Source: JANLVI01 sp031363915 (GTDB taxonomy: Bacteria > Vulcanimicrobiota > Vulcanimicrobiia > Vulcanimicrobiales > Vulcanimicrobiaceae). Taken from it: a stretch of 64,000 nt of DNA. The notes under the pieces are model-generated. The model was not told the origin of the DNA. It saw only the letters and a program-made list of their open reading frames with translations, and searched no databases. Below, piece after piece: positions 16,006-25,073 of this stretch. The stretch spans positions 1 to 64,000 of the forward strand of contig JANLVI010000001.1 in assembly GCA_031363915.1 (NCBI GenBank). Direction: 5' to 3'. Position 1 is the stretch's first letter. Each line of letters starts with the position of its first letter. The position numbers and the translations under genes are program-made.

Positions 16006-17423
16006 TGCGCACGGTGTCCGCTCCGACACCCACACCCGTCTCGGTCGGCCGTCTCGCGCGGTACATCAAAGCGCGACTCGGTGACGATCCGAAGCTGCGT
16101 TTTGTCGCGGTACGCGGCGAAGTCTCGAACTTGCGCGTGCAAGAGGCCGGGCACGTCTACTTCGATCTCAAAGATCCCGATGCACTGATCAACGTCGTCG
16201 TGTGGTCGGATGCCGCTGCGATGCTGCCGCCGTTCAAGAACGGGGCATCGGTCATCGCGGTTGGCGGCGTAATGACGTATCCCAAGCGCAGTACGTATCA
16301 GCTCAGCGCCGTGCGGGTCGAACTCGAGGGCGTCGGCCGCTTGCACGAACTCTACGAGCGGTTGCGCGAACAACTCAAGAGCGAAGGGCTCTTCGAGCCC
16401 GCACGCAAGCGCGCGCTCCCGCGCTATCCGTTTGCAATCGCACTAATTTCATCGGCAAATTCCGACGGCGCGCGCGACTTCATCACCAACGCCCGGCGGC
16501 GCGCGCCGCACGTGCGCGTGCAACTCGTCGAAACGGCCGTGCAAGGGCCGAACGCTCCGGGCGAGATCGTCGCGGCGATCAAGCGGGCGGAACGGCTGTC
16601 GGTCGATGCGATCGTGCTCGCGCGCGGCGGCGGCTCATACGAGGATCTCTTCGTTTTCAGCGACGAGCGCGTCGTACGCGCGCTGGCGGCCTCTCGGCTG
16701 CCGACGGTCTCTGCGATCGGACACGAATCCGATTCGCCCCTGACGGATTTCGTGGCCGATATTCGCGCGCTCACGCCGACGGCGGCGACCGAACTGATCT
16801 TGCCAGATCGCGCGCAGTTACTCGGTGAGATTCGCCGGGCGCGCCGGTCGCTCGAAACCTCGCTGCACCGCAAAGCGGCCAACGCCCGGTTACTCGTCGA
16901 GCGCTTCGTCTTGCATTCGGTGCTCGGTCGTCCGGGCGCCGCCTTCGGACCGCGTCGCCAACTCGTCGACGATTTGCGCGAGCGGATCGGCACGCGTCTG
17001 CGCGAGCGATTCCGCGCGGAGTCCGGCCGGTTGATCGCGCTCGAACGGCGGCTTGCCGCGCGCGATCCGCGGGTCCGCTTAGGTGAGGAACAGCGTCGAG
17101 TCGTCGAACTCGCTCACCGCATGGATCGCGCTGTAATCGCGCGGATCGGCGGCGGGCGCTTGCGCTTCGATCGCGCGGTTCCGCGCCTGCGTCCGGCACT
17201 CGAACGCGCCCTCACCGCGCGTAAACACACGCTGGCTCTGGCGACGAGCGAGCTAAACGGCAAAGATCCGACAGCAATTCTCTCACGCGGCTATGCGATG
17301 GTGCTCTACGGCGGGCGCGCAGTTACGGACCCGGCCGCCATCCCGGCGGGCGCCGAGATCGTCGTGCAGGTCGCTCGTGGAACGCTTATCGCTCGCGTCG
17401 AATCAACGGAGACCAATGGCTGA
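16005..17423 (+). CDS. xseA: Exodeoxyribonuclease VII large subunit XseA
   Basis: Large subunit of exonuclease VII, which degrades single-stranded DNA. The N-terminal OB fold shows 'VGRLARYIKARLGDD' and 'VRGEVSNLRVQEAGHVYFDLKD'. The catalytic region has 'IALISSANSDGARDFITNARRR', 'VQGPNAPGEIVAAIKRAERL', 'ARGGGSYEDLFVFSDERVVRALA' and 'AIGHESDSPLTDFVADIRALTPTAATEL'. A long helical region and the C-terminal 'ILSRGYAMVL' follow. 472 residues, GTG start overlapping the PBP stop. xseB overlaps its end by 8 nt. Confidence 0.96.
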   Translation: MRTVSAPTPTPVSVGRLARYIKARLGDDPKLRFVAVRGEVSNLRVQEAGHVYFDLKDPDALINVVVWSDAAAMLPPFKNGASVIAVGGVMTYPKRSTYQLSAVRVELEGVGRLHELYERLREQLKSEGLFEPARKRALPRYPFAIALISSANSDGARDFITNARRRAPHVRVQLVETAVQGPNAPGEIVAAIKRAERLSVDAIVLARGGGSYEDLFVFSDERVVRALAASRLPTVSAIGHESDSPLTDFVADIRALTPTAATELILPDRAQLLGEIRRARRSLETSLHRKAANARLLVERFVLHSVLGRPGAAFGPRRQLVDDLRERIGTRLRERFRAESGRLIALERRLAARDPRVRLGEEQRRVVELAHRMDRAVIARIGGGRLRFDRAVPRLRPALERALTARKHTLALATSELNGKDPTAILSRGYAMVLYGGRAVTDPAAIPAGAEIVVQVARGTLIARVESTETNG

Positions 17424-17688
17424 TCAACAATCCGGTGAATTCGAAGCCGCGCTCGTGAAGCTCGAGCAGATCGTCAAGCAGCTCGAGGGCAACGAAGTGG
17501 GTCTCGACAAGTCCGTCGAGCTCTTCAAACAAGGCCGCGAGCTCGCCGCGCGCTGCGAAAAATTGCTGGCAGACGCGCAAACCGCCATCGATAAAGCAAC
17601 GAACGGCGCCGCCGAGCCGGAACGTCGCCCGGCACCGGCGCCAGGCTCGTCGCTCTTTGACGATGACCTCGTGGACGATGGGGAATGA
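17416..17688 (+). CDS. xseB: Exodeoxyribonuclease VII small subunit XseB
   Basis: Helical partner that activates XseA. The 90-residue protein starts at an ATG overlapping the xseA end by 8 nt. It contains the family core 'FEAALVKLEQIVKQLEGNEVGLDKSVELFKQG' (seen in two halves) and 'GRELAARCEKLLADAQTAIDK', and then carries an acidic/Pro-rich tail that is not part of the usual ~80-residue protein. An open frame further upstream is xseA shadow. Confidence 0.95.
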   Translation: MADQQSGEFEAALVKLEQIVKQLEGNEVGLDKSVELFKQGRELAARCEKLLADAQTAIDKATNGAAEPERRPAPAPGSSLFDDDLVDDGE

Positions 17689-18466
17689 TCGCCGGCTCGA
17701 TACCGCCGTCGTCGCGCTGACTGGGCTGACGCGCTCGCAAGCGCGCGGACTCATTTTGGCCGGGCGCGTGCGCGTCGACGGCGACCCGCACGTCAAACCC
17801 GGTTCCAACCTTCGCGTCGGCGCGCAGGTCGACGTCGAACGGCCCGCGCCTTACGTGAGTCGCGGCGGCGAGAAGCTCGAGGGCGCGTTGCGCGACTTCG
17901 CGCTCGATCCACGCGGGCTCGAAGCGCTCGACGTCGGCGCATCGACCGGTGGCTTCACGGATTGTCTGCTGCAGCGAGGCGCGACGAGCGTCGTCGCACT
18001 CGATGTCGGCTACGGACAACTCGCATGGAAGTTGCGCGGTGACGAACGCGTCACCATCGTCGAGCGGACCAATTTTCGCGTCTTGCCGGACGATGCGTAT
18101 CCGGCCGGGTTCGATCTGATCGTGATCGACGCGTCGTTTATCTCGCTGCGCACGATCGTCGCGCGTGCCGTTGCGTATCTGCGGCCGCCCGGCCGCATCG
18201 TGGCGCTCGTCAAACCGCAATTCGAAGCGGGACGCGAGCGGATCGGCGGCGGCGGGGTCGTCCGCGATCCCCTAACGCACGCCGCGATCATGCGCGAAGT
18301 CCGCGATGCGTTGCCGCCGCTCGGCGTGCACGCGATCGCCGCGGCACGCTCGGGTCTGGTCGGTCCTGCGGGAAACGTGGAGTTCTTCTATTTGATCGCG
18401 CGCGATGGTCCCAGCGTCGATGACGAGCGGATCGCCGCGCTCGTTGCGGTAGCGCACGCAGAATGA
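17678..18466 (+). CDS. tlyA: TlyA family rRNA methyltransferase/hemolysin-like
   Basis: Predicted 2'-O-methyltransferase acting on rRNA (TlyA in mycobacteria), often annotated as a hemolysin. An N-terminal S4 RNA-binding domain (about 4-60, 'LTRSQARGLILAGRVRVDG') is followed by an FtsJ-type Rossmann domain with 'VSRGGEKLEGAL', 'ALDVGASTGGFTDCLLQRGA', 'DLIVIDASFISLR' and 'VKPQFEAGRERIGGGGVVRDP'. The ATG giving 'MGNDRRLDTAVVALTG' overlaps xseB by 11 nt and is preferred over one seven codons earlier. 262 residues, standard size. Confidence 0.92.
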   Translation: MGNDRRLDTAVVALTGLTRSQARGLILAGRVRVDGDPHVKPGSNLRVGAQVDVERPAPYVSRGGEKLEGALRDFALDPRGLEALDVGASTGGFTDCLLQRGATSVVALDVGYGQLAWKLRGDERVTIVERTNFRVLPDDAYPAGFDLIVIDASFISLRTIVARAVAYLRPPGRIVALVKPQFEAGRERIGGGGVVRDPLTHAAIMREVRDALPPLGVHAIAAARSGLVGPAGNVEFFYLIARDGPSVDDERIAALVAVAHAE

Positions 18467-19329
18467 TTCACGAGAAGACCCGCACGATCGCGTTTTACGT
18501 CAACCTCGATCGTGAGAACGCGCGCGAGATCGCTTCGCGCGCCGCCGAGATCGCGCGCGAGGTCGGTTTTTCCGTCGCGCTCCCGCGAGACCAAGAAGAC
18601 GTGCTGCACCTCGCTTCGGCCGGCGCCGAGGTCCAGGGCGCCGAATTGCTCGTAACGATCGGGGGCGATGGGACCTTGCTGCGCGGCCTGCATCTCGCGG
18701 CGCCGTTCGGCGTTCCGGTGCTGGGCATCAATACGGGACGTCTCGGGTTCCTCACGGAGTTCGAAGGCGATCTTGCGCTCGTCGATCTGCGGGCCGCACT
18801 TGAAGGCGGCTTCGTCACCGAGACGCGGGCCGCGCTCAACGCGTGCATCAATGGAGGCGAGCAACATTTCGCACTCAACGACGTCGTGGTACGCCGCTCG
18901 GCGAATGCCCGCATGGCCCCCTTCGGTCTCTCGCTCGACGGCGAGATCGTGGCGCACATTCCGGCGGATGGGATCATCGTTGCGACCGCGACGGGCTCGA
19001 CGGCGTACTTTCTTTCTGCAGGCGGCCCGATTATTTCACCGGGCGTGGATGCCTTCGGGATCATCGCCCTTCTGCCGCACACGCTCTTCGCGCGCCCGTT
19101 GATCGTGCCGACGACGTCACAAATCGAGATCATTTGCGATCCGGAAAACGTGCGCGCCACGCTCGAAGTCGACGGCATGGTCGTTGCCGAACTGCAGCCA
19201 AACGACGTGGTCAGCGTGCACCGCACGGCGACACCCGTCCGTTTTGCGCGAATCCGCCCACAAGCATTTTTCTCGCGCCTGCAAGAGAAACTGCAGTGGG
19301 GCGTCCCGATCAAACGCCAGGGCGAGTGA
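18463..19329 (+). CDS. nadK: NAD kinase
   Basis: Phosphorylates NAD to NADP. The 288-residue protein has the GGDGT motif in 'LVTIGGDGTLLRGLHLAA' (about 64-81), 'GINTGRLGFLTEF', 'LNDVVVRRSANARM' and the nucleotide-binding 'DGIIVATATGSTAYFLSAGGPI', followed by 'PLIVPTTSQIEI'. The ATG overlaps the tlyA stop (ATGA) and recN begins 4 nt after its end, a gene order (tlyA-nadK-recN) common in many bacteria. Confidence 0.96.
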   Translation: MIHEKTRTIAFYVNLDRENAREIASRAAEIAREVGFSVALPRDQEDVLHLASAGAEVQGAELLVTIGGDGTLLRGLHLAAPFGVPVLGINTGRLGFLTEFEGDLALVDLRAALEGGFVTETRAALNACINGGEQHFALNDVVVRRSANARMAPFGLSLDGEIVAHIPADGIIVATATGSTAYFLSAGGPIISPGVDAFGIIALLPHTLFARPLIVPTTSQIEIICDPENVRATLEVDGMVVAELQPNDVVSVHRTATPVRFARIRPQAFFSRLQEKLQWGVPIKRQGE

Positions 19330-19333
19330 GCGC

Positions 19334-21004
19334 GTGCGACTCGGACGGCTCTCAATCGATGATTTTGGTCTGATCGCACACGCGTCGTTCGCGTTTTCCG
19401 GTGGCCTCACGATCGTCAGCGGTGAGACGGGCTCGGGCAAGACGATGCTGCTTGGGGCGCTGGGTTTTGCGCTCGGCGACCGCGTCGGCGCCGAGATGAT
19501 TCGCAGCGGTGCCGAACGCGCGCGCGTCACGCTCGAAGTCGAGCCGGATGCGGCTCTGCGCGCGCTGCTCGCCGAACACGGCATCGCGCTTGCCGCGGAT
19601 GACGATGCGATCCTCACGCGCGAGATCACTGCGACGGGCCGCTCGCAAGCGCGCGTTAACGGCGCGGTCGTGAGCGCAAGCCAACTGCGTGAGATCGGCC
19701 GCTCGCTCGTTGATATCGTCGGACAGCACGAAGCGCAGAGATTGCTCGCACCCGGCTACGCGCTCGAACTCCTCGACGGCGCCCGTGAGACGAGCGCGCT
19801 GCGCGAACGCGTCGCCGTCATCGTTCACGAGCGCAGCGCCATCCTCGCGGAAATCGCCGCGATCCGTGATGACGAAGGCCGCGCGCTTGCGGCCGCCGAC
19901 TACGCCGCTTTTGCCCTGCGCGAGATCGATGACGCGCGCCTGATTGCGGGCGAAGATGAGAAGCTGCGCGAGCGTCGCGATTATCTCACGAATATCGAAA
20001 AAATTGCCGCGGCTCTGACGACGGCGCACGATGCGCTGGAAAACGAAAGCGGGGCGGTCGACGCGCTCGGCGCAGCGAGTTCCGCGCTCGCGGGCGTCGC
20101 GCGCTACGATGCGACGTTGGCCGAGCTTGCGACGACGCTCGCCGCCCTGCAATCCGATCTCACCGAGAGTGCGGGACGCATCGCGCGCGAGCGCGAGGCT
20201 GCCGATTACGATCCGGCCGAACTCGAAGGGATCGGCGCGCGGCTCGAGCTGCTCGACCGTTTGAAGAAGAAGTTTGGCGGGAGTCTTGCAAACGTGCTTG
20301 CGGCGCGCGAAGTATTCGCGCAGACACAAGACGGCTTCGTCAATCGCGATCGACGAATCGCGCAGCGCGAGGATGCGCTGAGGGAGTGCGAATCCGAAGT
20401 GATCCGAGCGGCTGGCCTCCTCACCAAAGCACGAACGACGGCGGCGCGGATGCTGGAAAAGCGTGTCGGCGAGGAACTCGGGGAACTCGCGATGCCGGCG
20501 GCACGCCTGCAAATCGCCTTCGCTCCTGTCGATCCGATCGGCCCAAGTGGCGCCGAACGCGCGGAATTGCTCCTCGCTGCGAATCCCGGCGAACCGTTTC
20601 GGCCGCTCGGCAAGAGCGCCTCGGGGGGCGAGCTTTCGCGCGTGCTGCTCGCGCTCATCGTGGCGCTCGCGGAGCGCCGCGAACGTACGGCCTTGGTCTT
20701 CGATGAAATCGATGCCGGGATCGGCGGCGCGACGGCCAGTGCCGTGGGAACGCGGCTCGGTCGCTTGGCGTCTGCAGGACAGGTCGTCTGCGTGACGCAT
20801 CTGGCTCAGATTGCTTCGTGGGCCGACGCGCACTACGCACTGCGTAAGCGCGAGGACCACGGAACGACCGTGGTCGAGCTGGAAACGCTTGCGACCGAAC
20901 GGACACGACTCGAGGAGATTGCACGAATGCTTTCCGGCGAAACGGGCGATGTCGCGCTCGAACATGCGGCGACGCTCGTTCGCGGGGTTGCCGCCAAGCG
21001 ATGA
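19334..21004 (+). CDS. recN: DNA repair protein RecN
   Basis: SMC-like ATPase for double-strand break repair. From GTG 19334 the protein is 556 residues, the normal RecN size. It starts 'VRLGRLSIDDFGLIAHASFAF', followed by Walker A 'SGETGSGKTMLLGALGFALG' and 'LVDIVGQHEAQRLL'. Long coiled-coil arms follow, and the C-terminal half has 'LGKSASGGELSRVLLALIVAL' (signature), 'ALVFDEIDAGIGG' (Walker B) and 'VCVTHLAQIASWADAHY'. An open extension 50 codons upstream is nadK in another frame. It overlaps the glycosyltransferase by ATGA. Confidence 0.95.
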   Translation: MRLGRLSIDDFGLIAHASFAFSGGLTIVSGETGSGKTMLLGALGFALGDRVGAEMIRSGAERARVTLEVEPDAALRALLAEHGIALAADDDAILTREITATGRSQARVNGAVVSASQLREIGRSLVDIVGQHEAQRLLAPGYALELLDGARETSALRERVAVIVHERSAILAEIAAIRDDEGRALAAADYAAFALREIDDARLIAGEDEKLRERRDYLTNIEKIAAALTTAHDALENESGAVDALGAASSALAGVARYDATLAELATTLAALQSDLTESAGRIAREREAADYDPAELEGIGARLELLDRLKKKFGGSLANVLAAREVFAQTQDGFVNRDRRIAQREDALRECESEVIRAAGLLTKARTTAARMLEKRVGEELGELAMPAARLQIAFAPVDPIGPSGAERAELLLAANPGEPFRPLGKSASGGELSRVLLALIVALAERRERTALVFDEIDAGIGGATASAVGTRLGRLASAGQVVCVTHLAQIASWADAHYALRKREDHGTTVVELETLATERTRLEEIARMLSGETGDVALEHAATLVRGVAAKR

Positions 21005-22095
21005 AAGAAAAAGTTCTGGTTCTGCTCTCGTCCGGTGGTGAGGCGATGCGGCGGAGCGTGCGCGCATATTTTGCAGCGGCGCGCGAAAAATATGAGCTGC
21101 GCATGCTCGCCCCGGATAACGAGGCGAAGGCCTTTCGCGACCTCGGGATTCCGATCGAAACGTGGAAGCCCGCCGGACTCTTCAACGTGTTGCGCTCGAT
21201 TGGTGCGTTGCGCCGCGCGGTCGAACGCGACAACCCAACCATCGTCCACTGCTTCGGCTGGACGGCGACCGCCGTCGCGATGGGTGCGATGCCCGCACGC
21301 TACACCGCGCGCACCATCGTCTCGCTCCAAGATCCGATCCGCGATAACGAGATGCCCAAAGCCTTTGTCGATAAGCGGTTGCCCGAGTTGATGACGCGGG
21401 CGGGTGCCATCGTCGTCGCGTATGCGGGGATCAAGCGCGCGCTCGTCAACGGCTTCGGCGTTGCCGAAGAGCGCGTAAGTCTGCTCGGCTATCCCGTCGT
21501 CTCGAACACGCCGCGCGACCTCGCGCGTCCGCCGGGCCGGCGCGGTCCGATCGTCGGCTGGTCGGGGCCGCTTGTCGCGGATCGATCGTGGGAAGTCGCC
21601 ATCGACGCGATCGCCCTGCTGGTGCCGGACATGCCCGAAGTCGATCTCTGGATCGCGGGCGATGGCCCGGTGAAGACGCTGGTGAAAGCGCACGCGCGCG
21701 AGCGCGGCGCGCAAAACGCGGTCACGTTCTTCGGTCCGATGCCGACGCCCGAACTCATCTCCGGCATCGATCTCTTGCTAGTGCCGCAGTCGCGCGACGG
21801 GTTACCGTATCAGTTGATCGAGGGGCTGGTCGGCGGCGTGCCGATCATCGCCTCGAACACCGGCGGCATCGCCGACACGCTGATCGATCGTCCGACTGCG
21901 TGGCTCGTCCCGAATGACGCCGAGGGTTTTGCCGAAGGCATTCGCGACGCTTGGTCACGCATCGACGATGCCTGGATCGACGCGCAAACGCAGCGCGTAA
22001 GCGCTATCGCCGAATACGATCCCGACCGCATCAGCACCGAACTCTTTGCGATTTACGATCGCCTGATCGCAAGCACGGCCGTCGCCGCAGACTAA
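21001..22095 (+). CDS. GT4-family glycosyltransferase
   Basis: 364-residue GT-B glycosyltransferase of the GT4 type. The N-terminal Rossmann domain contains 'VLVLLSSGGEAMRRSVRAY' and 'IVHCFGWTATAVAMG'. The C-terminal half has 'LWIAGDGPVKTLVKAHARER', 'FFGPMPTPELISGIDLLLVPQSRDGLPYQLIEG' (in parts) and 'GVPIIASNTGGIADTL', the nucleotide-sugar site with the EX7E-like spacing. The acceptor and sugar cannot be told from sequence. It is coupled to recN by ATGA, ends the long + strand run and converges on pyk 3 nt away. Confidence 0.82.
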   Translation: MKEKVLVLLSSGGEAMRRSVRAYFAAAREKYELRMLAPDNEAKAFRDLGIPIETWKPAGLFNVLRSIGALRRAVERDNPTIVHCFGWTATAVAMGAMPARYTARTIVSLQDPIRDNEMPKAFVDKRLPELMTRAGAIVVAYAGIKRALVNGFGVAEERVSLLGYPVVSNTPRDLARPPGRRGPIVGWSGPLVADRSWEVAIDAIALLVPDMPEVDLWIAGDGPVKTLVKAHARERGAQNAVTFFGPMPTPELISGIDLLLVPQSRDGLPYQLIEGLVGGVPIIASNTGGIADTLIDRPTAWLVPNDAEGFAEGIRDAWSRIDDAWIDAQTQRVSAIAEYDPDRISTELFAIYDRLIASTAVAAD

Positions 22096-22098
22096 CGC

Positions 22099-23550
22099 TT
22101 ACGGCAAATGGTGAACTTTGAGGACGTTGGTGCCGCCGGCGCCGACGGGCATGCCGCTCGTGATCACGATCGTCTCGCCGGATTTCGCTAAGCCCTCGGC
22201 GACGACACGCTGTTCGGCGATTTCGATGAGCGTCTCGATGTAGCGGTAGCTCTGCACGACGAGCGATTCGACGCCCCATACGACGGCGAGGCGCCGCGCG
22301 ACTTCGATTAGCGGCGTCATCGCGACGATCTGTGCGCGCGGGCGGAAGGACGAGATATGTCGCGCTGTGTTGCCGGTCGTCGTGCCCGTCAAGATCATAT
22401 CGAGCTTGAGGGCTTCGGTCGTGCGGGCCGCGGCTTCGGCGATCGAGGTGCCGACCGCGTCTTCACCGCCTTGGAAGACTTCCGTGATTTCGAGCCGGCG
22501 TTCTTGCAGGTCGTCGTGCGGGTAGCGCTTCTCGATCGTGCGCGCGATTGTCGCCATCGTCTTCACGGCTTCGAGCGGATATGCACCGCGGGCCGTTTCG
22601 CCCGAGAGCATCACGGCGTCGGTGCCGTCGAGAATGGCATTTGCGACGTCCGCTGCCTCCGCGCGCGTCGGACGCGCGGAGGAAATCATCGATTCGAGCA
22701 TCTGTGTTGCGGTGATGACGGGTTTACTTGCACGATTGGTCCGCGCGATCAAATCTTTTTGGATCATCGGCACTTCTTCGAGCGGCATTTCGATGCCGAG
22801 ATCGCCGCGCGCGACCATGATGCCATCGGAGATCGCGATGATCTCATCGATGCAGTCGAGGGCTTCGTGTTTTTCGATCTTCGAAAAGACCGGAATCGTC
22901 TTGCCCGCTGCGGCGATTGCGTCTTTCACGCGTGCGACATCGGAGGGCCCACGGACGAATGAGACAGCAACCCAGTCGACATTTTGTTCGATGCCGAAGG
23001 CTAGGTGCATGAGGTCGCGATCCGTAACTGCAGCGATGTTGAGCGTGCCGTCGGGATAGTTGATACCCTGCGTCGGGCGCAGTTCGCCGCCGACTTCGAC
23101 GAGCGTGTGAATGACGTCGCCTTTGACGTCGGTGATGCGCAGAGCGATCGTTCCGTCGGCAAGATAGATCCGTTTGCCCGATTCGACATCGCGCGCGAGA
23201 TTTACATAGGACACCGAGACGCCGCTCGCGTCACCAATTATATCTGCGGTCGTCAGCGTAAACGGCTCGCCCGGTACGAGCGTCACCGAAGTGACGCCCT
23301 CGGCAAGTTTGCCGGTGCGGACTTTGGGCCCCGGCAAATCTTGCAAGACCGCAATGTGCAAATTGAGTTCGGCTGCGATCGAGCGGACGTCCGCGATCAC
23401 CGCGCGGTGTTCGTCGTGCGTTCCGTGCGAGAAATTGAGTCGGACGACGTTGACACCGGCGCGGAAGAGTTCGCGCAGCATCGCCGGTTCGCGTGAGGCC
23501 GGCCCGATCGTGGCGACGATTTTCGTTCGTTTGAGTGTGGGTGCGATCAT
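22099..23550 (-). CDS. pyk: Pyruvate kinase
   Basis: Final step of glycolysis, phosphoenolpyruvate plus ADP to pyruvate plus ATP. 483 residues. Visible motifs are 'RTKIVATIGPASREPAMLRELF', 'NVVRLNFSHGTHDEH', 'VFSKIEKHEALDCIDEII' (catalytic Lys), 'MVARGDLGIEMPLEEVP', 'TQMLESMISSARPTRAEAADVANAILDGTDAVMLSGETARG' (in parts) and the C-terminal allosteric domain 'VITSGMPVGAGGTN'. It stands alone between convergent and same-strand neighbours. Confidence 0.97.
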   Translation of the reverse strand: MIAPTLKRTKIVATIGPASREPAMLRELFRAGVNVVRLNFSHGTHDEHRAVIADVRSIAAELNLHIAVLQDLPGPKVRTGKLAEGVTSVTLVPGEPFTLTTADIIGDASGVSVSYVNLARDVESGKRIYLADGTIALRITDVKGDVIHTLVEVGGELRPTQGINYPDGTLNIAAVTDRDLMHLAFGIEQNVDWVAVSFVRGPSDVARVKDAIAAAGKTIPVFSKIEKHEALDCIDEIIAISDGIMVARGDLGIEMPLEEVPMIQKDLIARTNRASKPVITATQMLESMISSARPTRAEAADVANAILDGTDAVMLSGETARGAYPLEAVKTMATIARTIEKRYPHDDLQERRLEITEVFQGGEDAVGTSIAEAAARTTEALKLDMILTGTTTGNTARHISSFRPRAQIVAMTPLIEVARRLAVVWGVESLVVQSYRYIETLIEIAEQRVVAEGLAKSGETIVITSGMPVGAGGTNVLKVHHLP

Positions 23551-23607
23551 CGGATAATCGCGTTGCCGCCAGCGCCGGGGGGCTCCTGCGAGGGAAAATT
23601 GTTTCCC

Positions 23608-24261
23608 TTACGCCATGCCCGTCTTGATTGCGTAAACCGCCGCCTGCGTGCGTGCCTGGACGTTCAGTTTCGAGAAGATTCGGCTGATGTGGTTCTTGAT
23701 TGTCTTCTCGGAGAGTTGGAGCTTGCCGCCGATTTCTTTGTTCGAAAGACCGTGTGCGATCAGGCGCAGAATATCGGCCTCGCGCCCCGTAAGCTCGCCG
23801 ACCCCTGCAGTCGACCCGCATCCTGCGACGACGTACCGACGTTTGAGCATCCGCCCGGCGACGCGCGGGTCGACGTAGGACGAACCGCCCGCGAGGACGC
23901 GGAAGGCGAGGTCGAGTTCGTTTGGCGACATATCCTTGACGAGAAAGCCGTCGGCCCCCGATGCGATGCTGCGCTGCATCACGTCGGCGTTTGCAAAACT
24001 CGAAAGGACAGCAATGCGGATACCGGGATCGACCGCGTGGGCGATGGCGATCGCCTCAGCGACGTCGTGCAGTGCATTATCGAGTCCGAATACGACGAGT
24101 TCTGGTCGCGTGCGGCGCAGGTCGTCGGTACGGATATCCGATGCATCGCCGACTACACGCACCAGCGGATTTCCCGCGAAATACACGTGCAATGCCCGCG
24201 CGATGAGCGCTTGGCGCTCGACGACGAAGAGACGAATCGGTAGTAGGTCACTTGCGATCAA
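23608..24261 (-). CDS. NarL/LuxR-type regulator with atypical receiver
   Basis: Response-regulator architecture: receiver-like domain (1-120) and LuxR helix-turn-helix (about 150-215, 'LTGREADILRLIAHGLSNKEIGGKLQLSEKTIKNH' in parts). The receiver keeps the switch Lys in 'GADGFLVKDMSP'. The acidic pair near the N-terminus is 'VVERQAL' and the phosphoacceptor position is Gly59 ('PELVVFGLDNA'), with an Asp two residues later. Normal Asp phosphorylation is therefore doubtful. TTG 24261 is favoured because GGAG lies 8 nt before it; a GTG three codons upstream sits on top of that GGAG. No partner kinase is adjacent. Confidence 0.8.
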   Translation of the reverse strand: MIASDLLPIRLFVVERQALIARALHVYFAGNPLVRVVGDASDIRTDDLRRTRPELVVFGLDNALHDVAEAIAIAHAVDPGIRIAVLSSFANADVMQRSIASGADGFLVKDMSPNELDLAFRVLAGGSSYVDPRVAGRMLKRRYVVAGCGSTAGVGELTGREADILRLIAHGLSNKEIGGKLQLSEKTIKNHISRIFSKLNVQARTQAAVYAIKTGMA

Positions 24262-24465
24262 CGAGTCCACTCCGGCGATTTGTCATTAGGCCATCAGTCC
24301 CACCCGACCCGGGCCCACTATCGTTATGGCTTCGTTGGAGCACATTGAAACGTGCGGGGAGCCAGATCGTGAAAATGAATGGCTTGGCCCCTCGCGCGGG
24401 GGACATCGCTACTCGGCAGGGATGGGGACATCTCGACTCGGCGCCAACACTCAGGGGTGGGCGCC
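24262..24465. other. Intergenic stretch between divergent regulator and rimP operon
   Basis: About 200 nt between the divergent LuxR-type gene and the rimP promoter. I see no convincing coding frame, tRNA or known riboswitch. It presumably holds upstream regulatory sequence for both directions. Confidence 0.4.
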
Positions 24466-24494
24466 TTGCATCCACGTGGATTTGGGGGTATGCT
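24466..24494 (+). promoter_or_regulatory. Candidate promoter of the rimP-nusA-infB operon
   Basis: TTGCAT (24466-24471) and TATGCT (24489-24494) are spaced by 17 nt, an optimal sigma-70 type spacing. Each hexamer is a partial match. Transcription would begin near 24501, leaving a leader of about 65 nt that contains a strong hairpin before the rimP Shine-Dalgarno site. Confidence 0.45.
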
Positions 24495-24511
24495 CACAGG
24501 CGGAATCTAGA

Positions 24512-24537
24512 AGAAGCGTGGGCGTGCCCGCGCTTCT
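24512..24537 (+). promoter_or_regulatory. Leader hairpin upstream of rimP
   Basis: Arms AGAAGCG and CGCTTCT flank an inner GGGC/GCCC stem and a tiny loop. It is followed by CTTGTG rather than a T-run. Hairpins in the leader of rimP-nusA operons are widespread and are associated with feedback control or attenuation. Here it sits 14 nt before the AAGGAGG of rimP, so it could also influence ribosome access. Confidence 0.5.
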
Positions 24538-24566
24538 CTTGTGTTCCGGGGAAGGAGGCGGTGCAG

Positions 24567-25073
24567 GTGGCTGATGATTTGAGCGACGTTTTCGAACGGA
24601 CCGTCGCCGAACTGACGTTTTCGCCGGAATTCCACGAGATCGAAGTCGTCCATCACAGCCTGCGCAAGCAAGGCAAGACGACGGCACTTGCGGTGATGCT
24701 CGACCGCGAAGGCGGGATCGATATGATCTCGTGTGAGCGCGTAGCCTCGAAAATCAACGATGCGCTCGAAGGCATCGAAGACATGTACACGCTCGAAGTG
24801 GAGTCCGCCGGCGTCGACCGTCCGCTCTTCAAACCCGCAGATTACGAACGCTTCACCGGCAACAACGTTCGTGTTCTGACGACGCTGCCGATCGCCTCGC
24901 ACAAGACCTTTCGCGGCCGCCTCGAGGGCGTGCGCGGGACGAACGTCGTCCTCACGACCGAATCGGGCGAACTCCCCATCCCCCTGGACATCATCAAATC
25001 GGCGAACATCGAATTCGATATTCGCGAAGACCTCAGTCGCGCCAAGCGCGAGAAGAAGAAAGGCAAGTCATGA
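24567..25073 (+). CDS. rimP: Ribosome maturation factor RimP
   Basis: Assists 30S subunit assembly. Translation from GTG 24567 is set by a strong GAAGGAGG ending 8 nt upstream; an earlier GTG is only 2 nt from it. The 168-residue protein shows the family pattern: 'VFERTVAELTFSPEFHEIEVV', 'LAVMLDREGGIDMISCERVASKINDAL', 'YTLEVESAGVDRPLFKPADYERFTGNNVRV' (in parts) and a C-terminal SH3-like barrel. It overlaps nusA by ATGA and heads the translation operon. Confidence 0.93.
   Translation: MADDLSDVFERTVAELTFSPEFHEIEVVHHSLRKQGKTTALAVMLDREGGIDMISCERVASKINDALEGIEDMYTLEVESAGVDRPLFKPADYERFTGNNVRVLTTLPIASHKTFRGRLEGVRGTNVVLTTESGELPIPLDIIKSANIEFDIREDLSRAKREKKKGKS

Noticed and set aside
19352..21067. 571-residue open frame antisense to recN
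   Set aside because: RecN is unmistakable on the plus strand; no recognisable domain on the minus strand.
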